Assembly (NCBI RefSeq): GCF_900230255.1
Contig: NZ_OCNJ01000007.1
Location: 124,001 to 188,000 of the forward strand
Origin: Caenispirillum bisanense
GTDB taxonomy: Bacteria > Pseudomonadota > Alphaproteobacteria > Rhodospirillales > Rhodospirillaceae
Reading direction: 5' to 3'
DNA length: 64,000 nucleotides
Part shown: piece after piece, positions 50,873 through 60,111 of the stretch
Position numbering within the stretch: the first letter of the stretch is position 1
How the letters are laid out: the number at the start of each line of letters is the position of its first letter
Program-made: the position numbers and the translations under genes
The notes under the pieces: model-generated
Seen by the model: only the letters and a program-made list of their open reading frames with translations
Database searches by the model: none
What the model was told of the DNA's origin: nothing

Positions 50873-50963
50873 CCGTGGATGGCCGGGTCGGGGCCCGGCC
50901 ATGACAATTTCTTATGTGCTCTCAATACCTTGTCATGCCCGGACTTGATCCGGGCATCCACGG
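50873..50963. repeat. Dispersed palindromic repeat pair
   Basis: A forward unit (50873-50907) and a reverse unit (50930-50963) of the same family as the array at 22035-22496, separated by 22 A/T-rich bases. The two units are inverted relative to each other, so the whole pair could fold into one long hairpin. It lies between convergent genes. Confidence 0.88.
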
Positions 50964-51017
50964 CTCCACGGCCGGTTGCCGTCCTGCACGCCCCACAGCC
51001 GACCCAGGGCGAACCCC

Positions 51018-52151
51018 TCACGCCCCGACGTGCAGCGTCGGCGGCAGGGTGTTCATCTTGGCGAGCAGGTATTCCAGGTCGCTGTTCTCGAAGTCGACGC
51101 CGAGGTCGCCGTACTGGGTCAGCACGCGCTCGATCATGCGGCGGGAGTAGCGTTCGCGGTCGTTTTCCTCGCCGTCGTAGTCGGTTTCCCGCGCCACGTC
51201 GACGGCGGCCCGCACCGCCGGGTAGAAGGTCTTCGGCAGGCCTGCCTTCTCGAAGATGCCCTTGAGGCCGAGCGAGCCGGCATCGTGGATCAGCTGGCGG
51301 GCATTGATGATGGGAATGCCCGCCCGCACCGCCAGGGCGTATTCGCAGAACTTCACGTCGCCCATGCACACCGCCCGCAGGATGATGGAAGGCGTCAGGC
51401 GGCCGTGGTCCTGCATCTGGATGACGAGGCGCTCGACCTCGTCCTCGGTGCTTTCGCTCGACAGGCCGATGGTGGCGCGCTCGCGGCTCTGCAGCACCAG
51501 GTCGGCGGCCACGTCGGCCGGCAGCTCGTGGTTCTCCAGGATGTGGGAGCGCAGCGTTTCCGACACCCGCGTCACCAGCTTCTCGGCGACGGTCACCGGC
51601 AGCACGGCGCGGTGGGCGAGCGGGTTCTGCACGGCCTCTTCGTCGCCGAAGCGGTCGACGATGCGCAGCAGCGCGCTTTCCGAAAGCTCGGCGCCCTCGT
51701 TGCCGGCCAGGGTCGCAGCCACCTCGACGTCGCCGCGCTCGACCAGTTCGTCGGCGACCTTGGCGTCGACGGTCTCGCGGCGGGCCACCGCCTTCTGCTT
51801 CTCGCGGTCCTGGCTGCGGACGATCTCCACCAGGTCCTCGGTGTTGAGCACCGTGGAGAATTCGAGGATCGGCAGCGCCACCTGGGTCACGTCGCGGGCC
51901 AGGCTGAGCGCCACGTCGTGCGGCACCAGCGGATTTTCCTTGAGGTTGACCGCCAGCGCCCGGCGCACGCGGACTTCGGCGTCGCGCACCATGATGCGGA
52001 AGATATCGACCGCGAGCTGGCGCTCGGACTCCGTCAACTCCAGCTCGCCGAACTGGCGGGCGAGCTTGTCGGCGGTCTCCGACCGCGCCTCCCCCGAGGG
52101 ATCGGACAGGAGGCGGTTGACGTCTTCTGCGGTAAGCTTCTGTTCAGCCAT
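51018..52151 (-). CDS. DUF2336 protein
   Basis: A 377-residue soluble, mainly helical protein. The segments SGEARSETADKLARQF, LAVNLKENPLVPHDVALSLA and DLVEIVRSQDREKQKAVARR follow the HEAT-like pattern of the alphaproteobacterial DUF2336 family. No catalytic motif is seen. ATG 52151 (MAEQKLTAED) is used in place of an earlier in-frame ATG. Members are often near cell-envelope or two-component genes; the function is unknown. Confidence 0.85.
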   Translation of the reverse strand: MAEQKLTAEDVNRLLSDPSGEARSETADKLARQFGELELTESERQLAVDIFRIMVRDAEVRVRRALAVNLKENPLVPHDVALSLARDVTQVALPILEFSTVLNTEDLVEIVRSQDREKQKAVARRETVDAKVADELVERGDVEVAATLAGNEGAELSESALLRIVDRFGDEEAVQNPLAHRAVLPVTVAEKLVTRVSETLRSHILENHELPADVAADLVLQSRERATIGLSSESTEDEVERLVIQMQDHGRLTPSIILRAVCMGDVKFCEYALAVRAGIPIINARQLIHDAGSLGLKGIFEKAGLPKTFYPAVRAAVDVARETDYDGEENDRERYSRRMIERVLTQYGDLGVDFENSDLEYLLAKMNTLPPTLHVGA

Positions 52152-52319
52152 GGCCCGGTCTTGCCGTCCCTGCACGTGATGGCGCCGCATCCACCGCAGG
52201 CGCCTGCGAAAGCGCCACGGTAGGTCTTCCTGTTCTCTTTGTATACGGGTAAGTGCCCTGCGGCAATGACGCGCGTCACTCGCCGCAGGGAGTATCGGAC
52301 TGCAGATGTCGGGTGACGG

Positions 52320-52748
52320 CTACTCGCGCACCACGAGAACGCTCACGTCGGCATGGCGCACCACCCGCGCGGCGTTGGGGCCGAGCAGGTAATCCTTCAA
52401 CTCCGGCCGGTGGGCGCCGATGACGATGAGGTCGGCCTTGGTCTTTTCCGCCATGCGCAGCACGGTCTCGTAGACGTTCCCCTCGCCGACGATGTGCTGC
52501 ACCTTCATGCCCTCGGGAAGGTGGGGCCGGATCTCCTGGCGCAGGCGCTCCAGCAGCTTGCCGGCCATCTCCTTCTCGTAGCCCTTGGGGAAGAACTGGC
52601 CGACCATGCTCATGCCGAAACTCGGCAGCACGGTCATGACGTGCAGCGTGCCGCCGGCGAAGCCGTTCAGCTCCGCCGCCGTCTTCAGCGTCGCGCGCAG
52701 GTCGCTCGGATCGTCGAGATCGATGGCGACGAGGATGTCGTGGTACAT
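52320..52748 (-). CDS. UspA-family protein linked to a TRAP transporter
   Basis: A 142-residue universal stress protein. It starts YHDILVAIDL and ends in VSVLVVRE, as family members do. In the ATP-binding loop the usual G-x-x-G and G-[ST] positions read GAHRP and GPNA, so ATP binding is uncertain. It starts 26 bases after the TRAP permease gene and is probably the last gene of that operon. In Halomonas, TeaD, a Usp protein next to TRAP genes, adjusts the transporter; the same link is likely here. Confidence 0.88.
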   Translation of the reverse strand: MYHDILVAIDLDDPSDLRATLKTAAELNGFAGGTLHVMTVLPSFGMSMVGQFFPKGYEKEMAGKLLERLRQEIRPHLPEGMKVQHIVGEGNVYETVLRMAEKTKADLIVIGAHRPELKDYLLGPNAARVVRHADVSVLVVRE

Positions 52749-52774
52749 GCGTCGGTCTCCTTGCGCGGCGGCGG

Positions 52775-55447
52775 TCAAGCGGGCGCGTGGGCGGCGGCGC
52801 CCTGCTCGGCGCGGCGGCGGCGGAGTTGTACCGCCACCAGCCCGCCCAGCAGCAGCAGCGCCGGAATGTACATGAGTTCCTTGGGCGGCACGTCGGCATC
52901 CAGGCGCACGGCCTGCAGCTCGAAGTCGAAATCGACCCCGGCCTGTTCCGCCGGGCCGCCGAAGGCCAGCAGGTCGACGAAGAGCTTGCCGTCCTCCTCC
53001 CGCGTCGCCGTGATGCCGGCATTGGCCAGCCGCTCCTCGAAGGAGCCGGCGCCGCCCAGCGGCAGGACGACGGTGCGCTCCACCTCCTCGCCCTCGATGG
53101 TCATGCCGGCGACCCGGAACGGCAGGCCGGCGTCTGGGCGCGCGCCCTCCACCGCCTCGACCATGCGGTCGGCGCCGACCCACTCGGTCGGCGGATAGAT
53201 CATGTCCATCCAGTAGCCGGGGCGGAACAGGGTGAAGGCGACCAGCAGCAGCACCGCCGTCTCCCACAGCTTGGTCTTGGTGAAGAACCAGCCCTGGGTG
53301 GCGGCGGCGAAGGCGAACATGGCGGTCACGCCGATGACGAAGACCATCAGCGCGTGCCAGACACTATGCACGTCGATGAGCAGCAGGTCGGTGTTGAAGA
53401 TGAACAGGAACGGCAGGATCGCCGTGCGGATGTCGTAGGCGAAGCCCTGGATGCCGGTCTTGATGGGGTCCGACTTCGCTATGGCCGCCGCGGCGAAGGC
53501 CGCCAACCCCACCGGCGGCGTGTCGTCGGCCAGGATGCCGAAGTAGAACACGAACATATGCACCGCGATCAGCGGCACCACGAGGCCCGCCTCGGCGCCC
53601 AGGGTCACGATCACCGGTGCCATCAGGGTCGAGACGACGATGTAGTTGGCCGTCGTCGGCAGCCCCATGCCGAGCAGCAGGCTGATGAAGGCGGTGAAGA
53701 TGAGCATCAGCATCAGGTTGCCGCCGGAGATGAACTCCACGAACTCGGTCATGACGAGGCCGATGCCGGTCAGCGTCACCGTGCCGACCACGATGCCCGC
53801 CGCCGCCGTGGCGACGCCGATGCCGATCATGTTGCGGGCGCCCATGACGAGGCCCTCGAACAGCTCGTGCAGGCCGGTGCGGGTTTCCTCCGCCAGGTCG
53901 CCGGCCCTGCCGAGCAGGGTCTTGAGCGGCCGCTGGGTGAGCGCGATGAAGATCATGAAGCAGGTGGCCCAGAAGGCCGCGAGGCCCGGCGACATGCGTT
54001 CGACCATCAGGCACCACACCAGCACCACCACCGGCAGCAGGTAGTAGAGGCCGGCGCGCACGGTCGGGCCGACCGGCGGGCATTCCTCGATGTCGGTGGC
54101 GTGCGACAGTTCGGGCTCGCGCACCGACACCCACAGCAAGCCGGCATAGGCGATCAGCAGGGCGGCGCCGGCGATCCACACCGTGGCCTCGCCGAACACC
54201 GTCTTGCTCCAGCCGAGGCCGTAGTAGACGGCGGCCGACAGGATCACCAGGCCGAAGAAGGTGAAGACTGCCGACAGCACCGCCCGCTGCCACGATCCCG
54301 CGTGCGGCCGCGGCAGGCCGCGCAGACCGGCCTTCTCGGCCTCCAGGTGCACGATGTAGACCAGCGCGATGTAGGAGATGAGCGCCGGCATGATGGCGTG
54401 CTTCATCACCTCGATGTAGCTGATGCCCACGTATTCGACCATCAGGAAGGCCGCCGCGCCCATGATGGGCGGCGTCAGCTGGCCGTTGGTCGACGACGCC
54501 ACCTCGACGGCGCCCGCCTTTTCGGGCGTGAAGCCGACGCGCTTCATGAGCGGGATGGTGAAGGTGCCGGTGGTCACCACGTTGGCGATGGACGACCCCG
54601 AGATCAGGCCGGTCAGCGCCGACGACACCACCGCCGCCTTGGCCGGGCCGCCCTTGAAGTGGCCGAGCATGGCGAAGGCGACGCGAATGAACCAGTTGCC
54701 GGCCCCGGCGCGCTCCAGCAGCGACCCGAACAGCACGAACAGGAAGACCATGCTGGTCGAGACGCCGAGCGCCACGCCATAGACGCCCTCGGTGGTCAGC
54801 CAGTAGTGCGACGCCGCCTTGTTGAGCGACGCCCCGCTGTGGGCGATGACGTCGGGCATGTACGGCCCGCCGAAGGTGTAGATCAGGAACACCGCCGCCA
54901 CCACCATGAGCGGCGGCCCGAGCGCGCGGCGCGTCGCCTCCAGCAGCAGGATCATGCCGACGCCGGCGACCACCAGGTCGATGGTGGTCGGCAGGCCGGG
55001 GCGCTGCGACAGCGCCTCGTACTGGTACCACAGGTAGCCGGCACAGACGGCGCCGACGGCGGCGAGCACCCAGTCGAGCACCGGCACGCGGTCGCGCGGG
55101 CTCGATTTGAGGGCCGGATAGGCGGTGTAGGCGAGGAAGATGGCGAAGGCCAGATGGATGGCGCGCGCTTCCGTCGAATTCAGCACGAAGCCCATCACAT
55201 AGGGCAGCGGCGAGGCGTACCACAGCTGGAACAGCGACCACGCCAGCGCCGTGCCGATGAGCAGCTTGCCGGCGGCGCCGGCCGGAGCGCGCGAGCCGGT
55301 TTCCGCTTCGGCGACGAAATCCTGGTAATTCTCGTCGGCCTCGCCCGGGCCGTCGCCGACGGGCTTGCCGATGTCGGCTTCGCGGGGCGGGGCGCCGGCG
55401 GGGGCGCGGGGCTTGGTCGGATCGTCGTCGGGGCGGTGCTCGGCCAT
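52775..55447 (-). CDS. Fused TRAP transporter permease (TAXI type)
   Basis: An 890-residue membrane protein that combines the small (DctQ-like) and large (DctM-like) subunits. The first 60 residues are hydrophilic; at least 15 membrane helices follow. GLISGSSIANVVTTGTFTIP and SSTNGQLTPPIMG, and the second similar half (LLLGMGLPTTANYIV and ADDTPPVGLAAF), are the transport-site hairpins of the family. A soluble domain of about 130 residues (DUF3394-like) near the C-terminus is followed by a last helix. It works with the TAXI binding protein encoded upstream, driven by Na+ or H+. Confidence 0.93.
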   Translation of the reverse strand: MAEHRPDDDPTKPRAPAGAPPREADIGKPVGDGPGEADENYQDFVAEAETGSRAPAGAAGKLLIGTALAWSLFQLWYASPLPYVMGFVLNSTEARAIHLAFAIFLAYTAYPALKSSPRDRVPVLDWVLAAVGAVCAGYLWYQYEALSQRPGLPTTIDLVVAGVGMILLLEATRRALGPPLMVVAAVFLIYTFGGPYMPDVIAHSGASLNKAASHYWLTTEGVYGVALGVSTSMVFLFVLFGSLLERAGAGNWFIRVAFAMLGHFKGGPAKAAVVSSALTGLISGSSIANVVTTGTFTIPLMKRVGFTPEKAGAVEVASSTNGQLTPPIMGAAAFLMVEYVGISYIEVMKHAIMPALISYIALVYIVHLEAEKAGLRGLPRPHAGSWQRAVLSAVFTFFGLVILSAAVYYGLGWSKTVFGEATVWIAGAALLIAYAGLLWVSVREPELSHATDIEECPPVGPTVRAGLYYLLPVVVLVWCLMVERMSPGLAAFWATCFMIFIALTQRPLKTLLGRAGDLAEETRTGLHELFEGLVMGARNMIGIGVATAAAGIVVGTVTLTGIGLVMTEFVEFISGGNLMLMLIFTAFISLLLGMGLPTTANYIVVSTLMAPVIVTLGAEAGLVVPLIAVHMFVFYFGILADDTPPVGLAAFAAAAIAKSDPIKTGIQGFAYDIRTAILPFLFIFNTDLLLIDVHSVWHALMVFVIGVTAMFAFAAATQGWFFTKTKLWETAVLLLVAFTLFRPGYWMDMIYPPTEWVGADRMVEAVEGARPDAGLPFRVAGMTIEGEEVERTVVLPLGGAGSFEERLANAGITATREEDGKLFVDLLAFGGPAEQAGVDFDFELQAVRLDADVPPKELMYIPALLLLGGLVAVQLRRRRAEQGAAAHAPA

Positions 55448-55479
55448 GGCGGTGTTTCCCGATGCTATCAGGGCAAGAC

Positions 55480-55503
55480 GGGGGAGCCGGTGACGGCTCC
55501 CCC
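55480..55503 (-). terminator. Intercistronic hairpin between TAXI protein and permease
   Basis: Perfect ten-base stem GGGGGAGCCG / CGGCTCCCCC with a four-base loop. It sits in the 85 bases between the binding-protein stop and the permease start, with no U-run. It may act as an mRNA-stabilising or attenuating element, so that more binding protein than permease is made. Confidence 0.7.
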
Positions 55504-55532
55504 GCTCTGCTGGGACTGCGACGGCAGCCGGA

Positions 55533-56513
55533 TCACTTCAGGAGGCCGGCTTCCTTGTAGTACTTCTCGGCACCGGGGTGCAGCGGGGCGGCCAGGCCAT
55601 CGGCCACCATCTGCTCCTTCTGCAGGTCGGCGAAGGCCGGGTGCAGCTTGCGGAAGTCGTCGAAGTTCTCGAACACCGCCTTGACCACGTTGTAGACGGC
55701 CTCGTCCGACACCCGCGCGGTGGTGACGAAGGTGGCCTTGGGGCCGAGGGTGGTCACGTCGGCGTCGGTGCCGTCGTAGGTGCCGCCGGGGATGGTGGTG
55801 AAGGCATAGGACGGGTACTTCTCGACGAAGGCCTCGGCCCAGGCGCCTTCCATGGGCACCAGCACCGCGTCGCAGGCCGTGGTCGCTTCCTTGACCGAGC
55901 CGTTGGGCACGCCGGCGGTGTAGGAGATGGCGTCGACGCGGTTGTCGCACAGGGCCTGCGCCTGCTCGGCCGGCTTCAGCTCGGCGGCGAGCGAGAAGTC
56001 GCCGGTGGTCCAGCCCAGCTGCTCGAGGATGAGCCCCATGGTGGCGCGCTGACCGGAGCCCGGATTGCCCAGGTTGAAGCGCTTGCCCTTGAGGTCCTCG
56101 AAGGTCTTCACGCCCGAATCGGTGCGGGCGACGATGTGCAGCGGCTCACCGTGAATGGAGAACACGGCGCGCAGATCCTTGAACGGCTCGGCGAAGTCGC
56201 CCTCGCCGTCCCAGGCGCGGCCCTGGACGTCGGACTGCACGACGCCGAACTCCAGCTCACCCTGCTGCAGCGCATTGATGTTGTAGACCGAACCGCCGGT
56301 GGATTCGACGGAGCAGCGGATGCCGTGGTCCTTGCGGTCCTTGTTCACCAGACGGCAGATGGCGCCGCCGGTCGGGTAATAGACGCCGGTGACGCCGCCC
56401 GTGCCGATGGTGACGAACTGCTGGTTCTGCGCGGCGGCCGGCGTGGCGTCGACGAAGGCCGAAACGCCCAGCGCCACGGCGGCGGCGAAGGTGATGGCGC
56501 CAAATTTCTTCAT
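55533..56513 (-). CDS. TAXI-type TRAP substrate-binding protein
   Basis: A 326-residue periplasmic binding protein. Signal peptide at residues 1-30, cut near PAAAQ. TIGTGGVTGVYYPTGGAIC is the family hallmark and RFNLGNPGSGQRAT is the second binding segment. TAXI proteins bind small carboxylates, glutamate or similar; the ligand here is unknown. GGGAGC precedes ATG 56513. Confidence 0.93.
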   Translation of the reverse strand: MKKFGAITFAAAVALGVSAFVDATPAAAQNQQFVTIGTGGVTGVYYPTGGAICRLVNKDRKDHGIRCSVESTGGSVYNINALQQGELEFGVVQSDVQGRAWDGEGDFAEPFKDLRAVFSIHGEPLHIVARTDSGVKTFEDLKGKRFNLGNPGSGQRATMGLILEQLGWTTGDFSLAAELKPAEQAQALCDNRVDAISYTAGVPNGSVKEATTACDAVLVPMEGAWAEAFVEKYPSYAFTTIPGGTYDGTDADVTTLGPKATFVTTARVSDEAVYNVVKAVFENFDDFRKLHPAFADLQKEQMVADGLAAPLHPGAEKYYKEAGLLK

Positions 56514-56801
56514 TTCGAAGCTCCCTTGAACTGTTGGTCGGCAAGGCCGGCGCAATGCATGCCGGTCCGGACGGTGGGCGAGCCCGCGACCGCGCCGCGA
56601 CCGCTCGCCCCAGGGCCGCCGGGCGGCGGCCGAAGTCCCATGGTCGCCGCGCGGGCGGCGGAAGCCCGCGGGGCGGGACCCGAACAGTCGGCGGATCGAT
56701 CGACACCGTCGAATGGTTGTATCGGCATCGTAGCGCGATGCGCCGGATGTTCCACCAAAAAAGTCCGACGAACTAAGGTGCTTATTGGTTTTGCATCGCC
56801 G

Positions 56802-57641
56802 TCATCGGAACAATCGGAGCATGTCTCGCGCCTGCGCCGCAGTAGCCGGGCGACGGCCCAGCAGGCGGCCGCCCTGGGCGACCTGGGCGACCAGATCGGC
56901 GTTGTCGGCGGCGAGCGATCCGTCGGCGCGGTGCAGGTTGTTCTCGAATCCGACGCGGGCGTGGCCGCCGAGTCCGACGGCGGTGAGCACGCAGGCGGCT
57001 TCGCGTCGGCCGAAGGCGCAGACGCTCCACAGCCCGTCACGGGCCGCATCCCACCGCTCCACGAAGGGGAGAACATCGCGCGGGTCCGACTCCTGATTGC
57101 GCGTATAGCGTCCAAGAACGAACAGCACGTGCATCCGGTTGCCGGGAATCACGCCGCGGCGGCGCAGATCGCGCATGCGGTCGAGATCCTCGCCGGAATA
57201 GAGGATGTACTGCACCAGGCACTCCCGCTCGTAAAGCTCGCGTAGGAAGGCCTCCCCCGCCGCCTCGTGGTCGGCGTCGGGGATCAGTTCGCGCACGGCC
57301 AGCGACACGGCTTCGGGCTCGACGGCGCGCACCACGGCCATCTGCTCGGGCGCGGTGTAGCGGCCGACCGCTTCGGTGGTGATCTGCAGGATCAGGTCGT
57401 CGCCGACAGTCGACCGCACCGCCGCCATGGACTCGCGGTAGAGGCCGGCGTCGAGGATATGCCCGCCCTCGGCATCGCGCACGTGCAGGTGGAGCATGCA
57501 GGCGCCGGCGTCGCGCCAGCGCACGGCGCCTTCGGCCATCTCCGCCGCCGTCAGGGGAATGGCGGGGTGGTCGGACTTCACCTTGCGGGCACCGTTGGGC
57601 GCCACGCAGATCATCAGGAATTCGGGCTCGGGACTGGTCAT
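56802..57641 (-). CDS. BKACE-family enzyme (beta-keto acid cleavage, DUF849)
   Basis: A 279-residue Zn-dependent (beta/alpha)8 enzyme. Metal ligands are probably His51 and His53 (MLHLHVRD) and Glu in GFENNLHRADG. Family members (3-keto-5-aminohexanoate cleavage enzyme and relatives) exchange acetyl-CoA with a beta-keto acid to give acetoacetate and a new CoA ester or amine product. ATG 57641 overlaps the aminotransferase stop (ATGA). Together with it the enzyme probably degrades an amino compound after transamination. Substrate class, such as beta-amino or omega-amino acids, is not determined. Confidence 0.88.
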   Translation of the reverse strand: MTSPEPEFLMICVAPNGARKVKSDHPAIPLTAAEMAEGAVRWRDAGACMLHLHVRDAEGGHILDAGLYRESMAAVRSTVGDDLILQITTEAVGRYTAPEQMAVVRAVEPEAVSLAVRELIPDADHEAAGEAFLRELYERECLVQYILYSGEDLDRMRDLRRRGVIPGNRMHVLFVLGRYTRNQESDPRDVLPFVERWDAARDGLWSVCAFGRREAACVLTAVGLGGHARVGFENNLHRADGSLAADNADLVAQVAQGGRLLGRRPATAAQARDMLRLFR

Positions 57642-58972
57642 GGCGCCACCTCGGCAAAGACGTCGGTCAGCGAGGCGGCCAGCTTGTCGACCAGTTCGCC
57701 GACCTGCGCCTCGCTCAGGATGAACGGCGGCGCGAGAAGGGCGTGATCGCCGGTGCGGCCGTCGATGGTGCCGCCCATGGGGTAGATCATCAGGCCGCGC
57801 GCCAGCGCCGCCTTCTTCAGCCGCGCATGAAGACGCTTCGCCGGGTCGAAGGGCTGCCGGCTCACCCGGTCGGCGACGAGTTCCAGCCCGAGGAACAGGC
57901 CGCGGCCGCGGATGTCGCCGACGTGGGGATGGTCGCCCAGGCGGTCGCGCAGGGCGTCCATCACCGCCGCGCCCTTGGCCTGCACCTCTGCCATCATGCC
58001 GGGCTCGGACAGCCGGTGCTGCACGGCCAGCGCGGCGGCGCAGGCGGTGGCGTGGCCCATGTAGGTGTGGCCGTGCTGGAAGAAGCCGGTGCCGTCGCGG
58101 AAGGCATCGTACAGCCGGTCGTGCACCAGCACCGCGCCGATGGGCTGATAGCCGGCGCCGAGGCCCTTCGCCACCGTCACCAGATCGGGCACGATGCCTT
58201 CCTGCTCGTAAGCGAACAGGCTGCCGGTGCGGCCCATGCCGCACATCACCTCGTCGAGGATGAGCAGCACGCCGTACTTGTCGCAGACCTCGCGGATGCG
58301 CCGGAAATAGCCCGGCACCGGCGGCAACGCGCCGGCCGTGGCACCGACCACCGGCTCGGCGATGAAGGCCGCCACCGTCTCCGGCCCGAGGCGCAGGATC
58401 TCGGCCTCCAGCTCGGCGGCGAGGCGGGCGCCGTACTGCTCCGCCGTCTCGTCGGCGCGGCGGTCGCGGTACTCGTAGCACGGCGCGACGTGGCTCACTT
58501 CGATGAGCATGGGCTCGAACTGCGCCCGCCGCCACTGGTTGCCGCCGGCCGCGAGCGCGCCGAGCGTGTTGCCGTGGTAGCTCTGGCGTCGGGCGATGAG
58601 GCGGGAGCGCGACGGCTGGCCGATCTCCAGGAAATACTGCCGCGCCATCTTGAGCGCCGCCTCCACCGCCTCCGACCCGCCGGACACGAAGTAGACGTGA
58701 TCCAGCGGCCCGGGTGCCGCGTCGGTCAGGGCCTCGGCGAGGGCTTCCATGGGCTCGTTGGTGAAGAAGCCGGTGTGGGCGAAGGGCAGCTTGCGCACCT
58801 GCGCCGTAATGGCCTCGATCACCGCCGGGTCGCTATGCCCGAGGCACGAGACGGCGGCGCCGCCCGAGGCATCGAGGTAGCGCTTGCCGGTGGAATCGAG
58901 GATGTAGCAGCCGTCTCCCTCCACGGCGACCGGATAGTCGGCATGGAGCTGGCGGTGAAACACACGGGTCAT
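57638..58972 (-). CDS. Class III (omega-amino acid) aminotransferase
   Basis: A 444-residue PLP enzyme of the acetylornithine/GABA/beta-alanine group. The PLP lysine is Lys269 in TVAKGLGAGYQP, with VYFVSGGSEAVEAALK, ILDEVMCGMGRTG and RRQSYHGNTLGALA as the other cofactor landmarks. It overlaps the regulator stop at its start and the BKACE start at its end, both by four bases. It should make the keto acid that BKACE cleaves. Confidence 0.93.
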   Translation of the reverse strand: MTRVFHRQLHADYPVAVEGDGCYILDSTGKRYLDASGGAAVSCLGHSDPAVIEAITAQVRKLPFAHTGFFTNEPMEALAEALTDAAPGPLDHVYFVSGGSEAVEAALKMARQYFLEIGQPSRSRLIARRQSYHGNTLGALAAGGNQWRRAQFEPMLIEVSHVAPCYEYRDRRADETAEQYGARLAAELEAEILRLGPETVAAFIAEPVVGATAGALPPVPGYFRRIREVCDKYGVLLILDEVMCGMGRTGSLFAYEQEGIVPDLVTVAKGLGAGYQPIGAVLVHDRLYDAFRDGTGFFQHGHTYMGHATACAAALAVQHRLSEPGMMAEVQAKGAAVMDALRDRLGDHPHVGDIRGRGLFLGLELVADRVSRQPFDPAKRLHARLKKAALARGLMIYPMGGTIDGRTGDHALLAPPFILSEAQVGELVDKLAASLTDVFAEVAP

Positions 58973-59907
58973 GGGCTTTTCCGTCTGCGTCGGGGTTCCT
59001 GCCAATAGGCGTTGAAGCGCGCCAGTTGTTCCTCGGCGGTGCTGATGGCATCCAGCGCCTCCTCGCCGCCGTGGGCGACGACGGCGGCGACCAGCACCTG
59101 CACCACCGACATGGCCGGCACGATGGAGGAGAAGAAGCTCGGGCTCGCCGTCTCCACCGCCAGCACGTGCCTGGCGCGGAGCGCGATGGGCGAGACGACG
59201 CTGTCGGTGACGGCGATGATGGTGGCGCCGGCATCGGCCGCCACTTCCGCCGCCAGCACCGTGTCGCGGGCATAGGGGCGGAAGCTGAAGCAGATCAGCG
59301 CATCCTGCGGCCCGATGCCGCGCAGGCCGTCGAACACCGTGCCGGCGGTGCCGTGCACCAGCGTCGAGTTGGGATAGGCCATCTCGTAGGCATAGTGGAA
59401 GTAGTGGGCCAGCGAGAACATGCTGCGCAGGCCGAGCACGTAGACGCAGCGCGCGTTCACCAGCGTCTCGCGGCAGCCGAGCAGGGTCGCCACCCGGTCG
59501 TCGTCGTGCGCCATCTGGGCGAGCGCGGCGGCGTCCACCTCCAGCATCTCGCGCACGAGATCGACCGTGCCGGCCTCGCCGCGGGCCTGCAGGGTGCGGG
59601 CGCGGGCGACATAGGCGCCCTCGCCGCCGCGCAGCCAGGCGCGGTAGGGCTCGCGCATGGTCTCGAAGCCGTCGAAGCCGAGGGCGCGGGCCAGCCGCAC
59701 CATGGTCGACGGTTTCACGCCGGCGTGCTGGGCGAGGCGGCGCATGGACGTCAGCGCCACTTCCTCGGGATGGGCCAGCAGGTAGCGGCCCGCCTGCTTC
59801 AACTGCGGACTGAGGTCTTCGTACATCGCCTGGATGCGTTCCTGCACGCGGGCGACGTCGAGGTCGGCCGCATCTTCCGACGCGACCGGGTCTTGAACGA
59901 TGGCCAT
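58969..59907 (-). CDS. RpiR-family transcriptional regulator
   Basis: A 312-residue regulator. An N-terminal HTH (about residues 20-95; TSMRRLAQHAGVKPSTMVRLAR) is followed by a SIS domain (about 135-275). The SIS domain usually binds a phosphosugar or related small ligand, but in some aminotransferase operons the ligand is an amino compound. ATG 59907 (MAIVQDPV) is chosen over an in-frame ATG 18 codons earlier. It is the first gene of the operon and likely controls it. Divergent from apt with about 200 bases between starts. Confidence 0.9.
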   Translation of the reverse strand: MAIVQDPVASEDAADLDVARVQERIQAMYEDLSPQLKQAGRYLLAHPEEVALTSMRRLAQHAGVKPSTMVRLARALGFDGFETMREPYRAWLRGGEGAYVARARTLQARGEAGTVDLVREMLEVDAAALAQMAHDDDRVATLLGCRETLVNARCVYVLGLRSMFSLAHYFHYAYEMAYPNSTLVHGTAGTVFDGLRGIGPQDALICFSFRPYARDTVLAAEVAADAGATIIAVTDSVVSPIALRARHVLAVETASPSFFSSIVPAMSVVQVLVAAVVAHGGEEALDAISTAEEQLARFNAYWQEPRRRRKSP

Positions 59908-60111
59908 GCTTTTTGTCCCGGCCTTGGTTCCTCCGTCCGGAAACGTTAGGGCCATGCGCACGAGACTGCAACGTTTGATTCATTTCGCTTCAGAATCGGA
60001 TCATCCTGCCCATGGCGACGGACGGCGGCACTTGGTCTTTGACCCCATGACTGTTCGGAGTAGGATGCGACGATCCTTCCCCATTTCGCGCCGAAAGAGG
60101 CCTGCCCCGCG

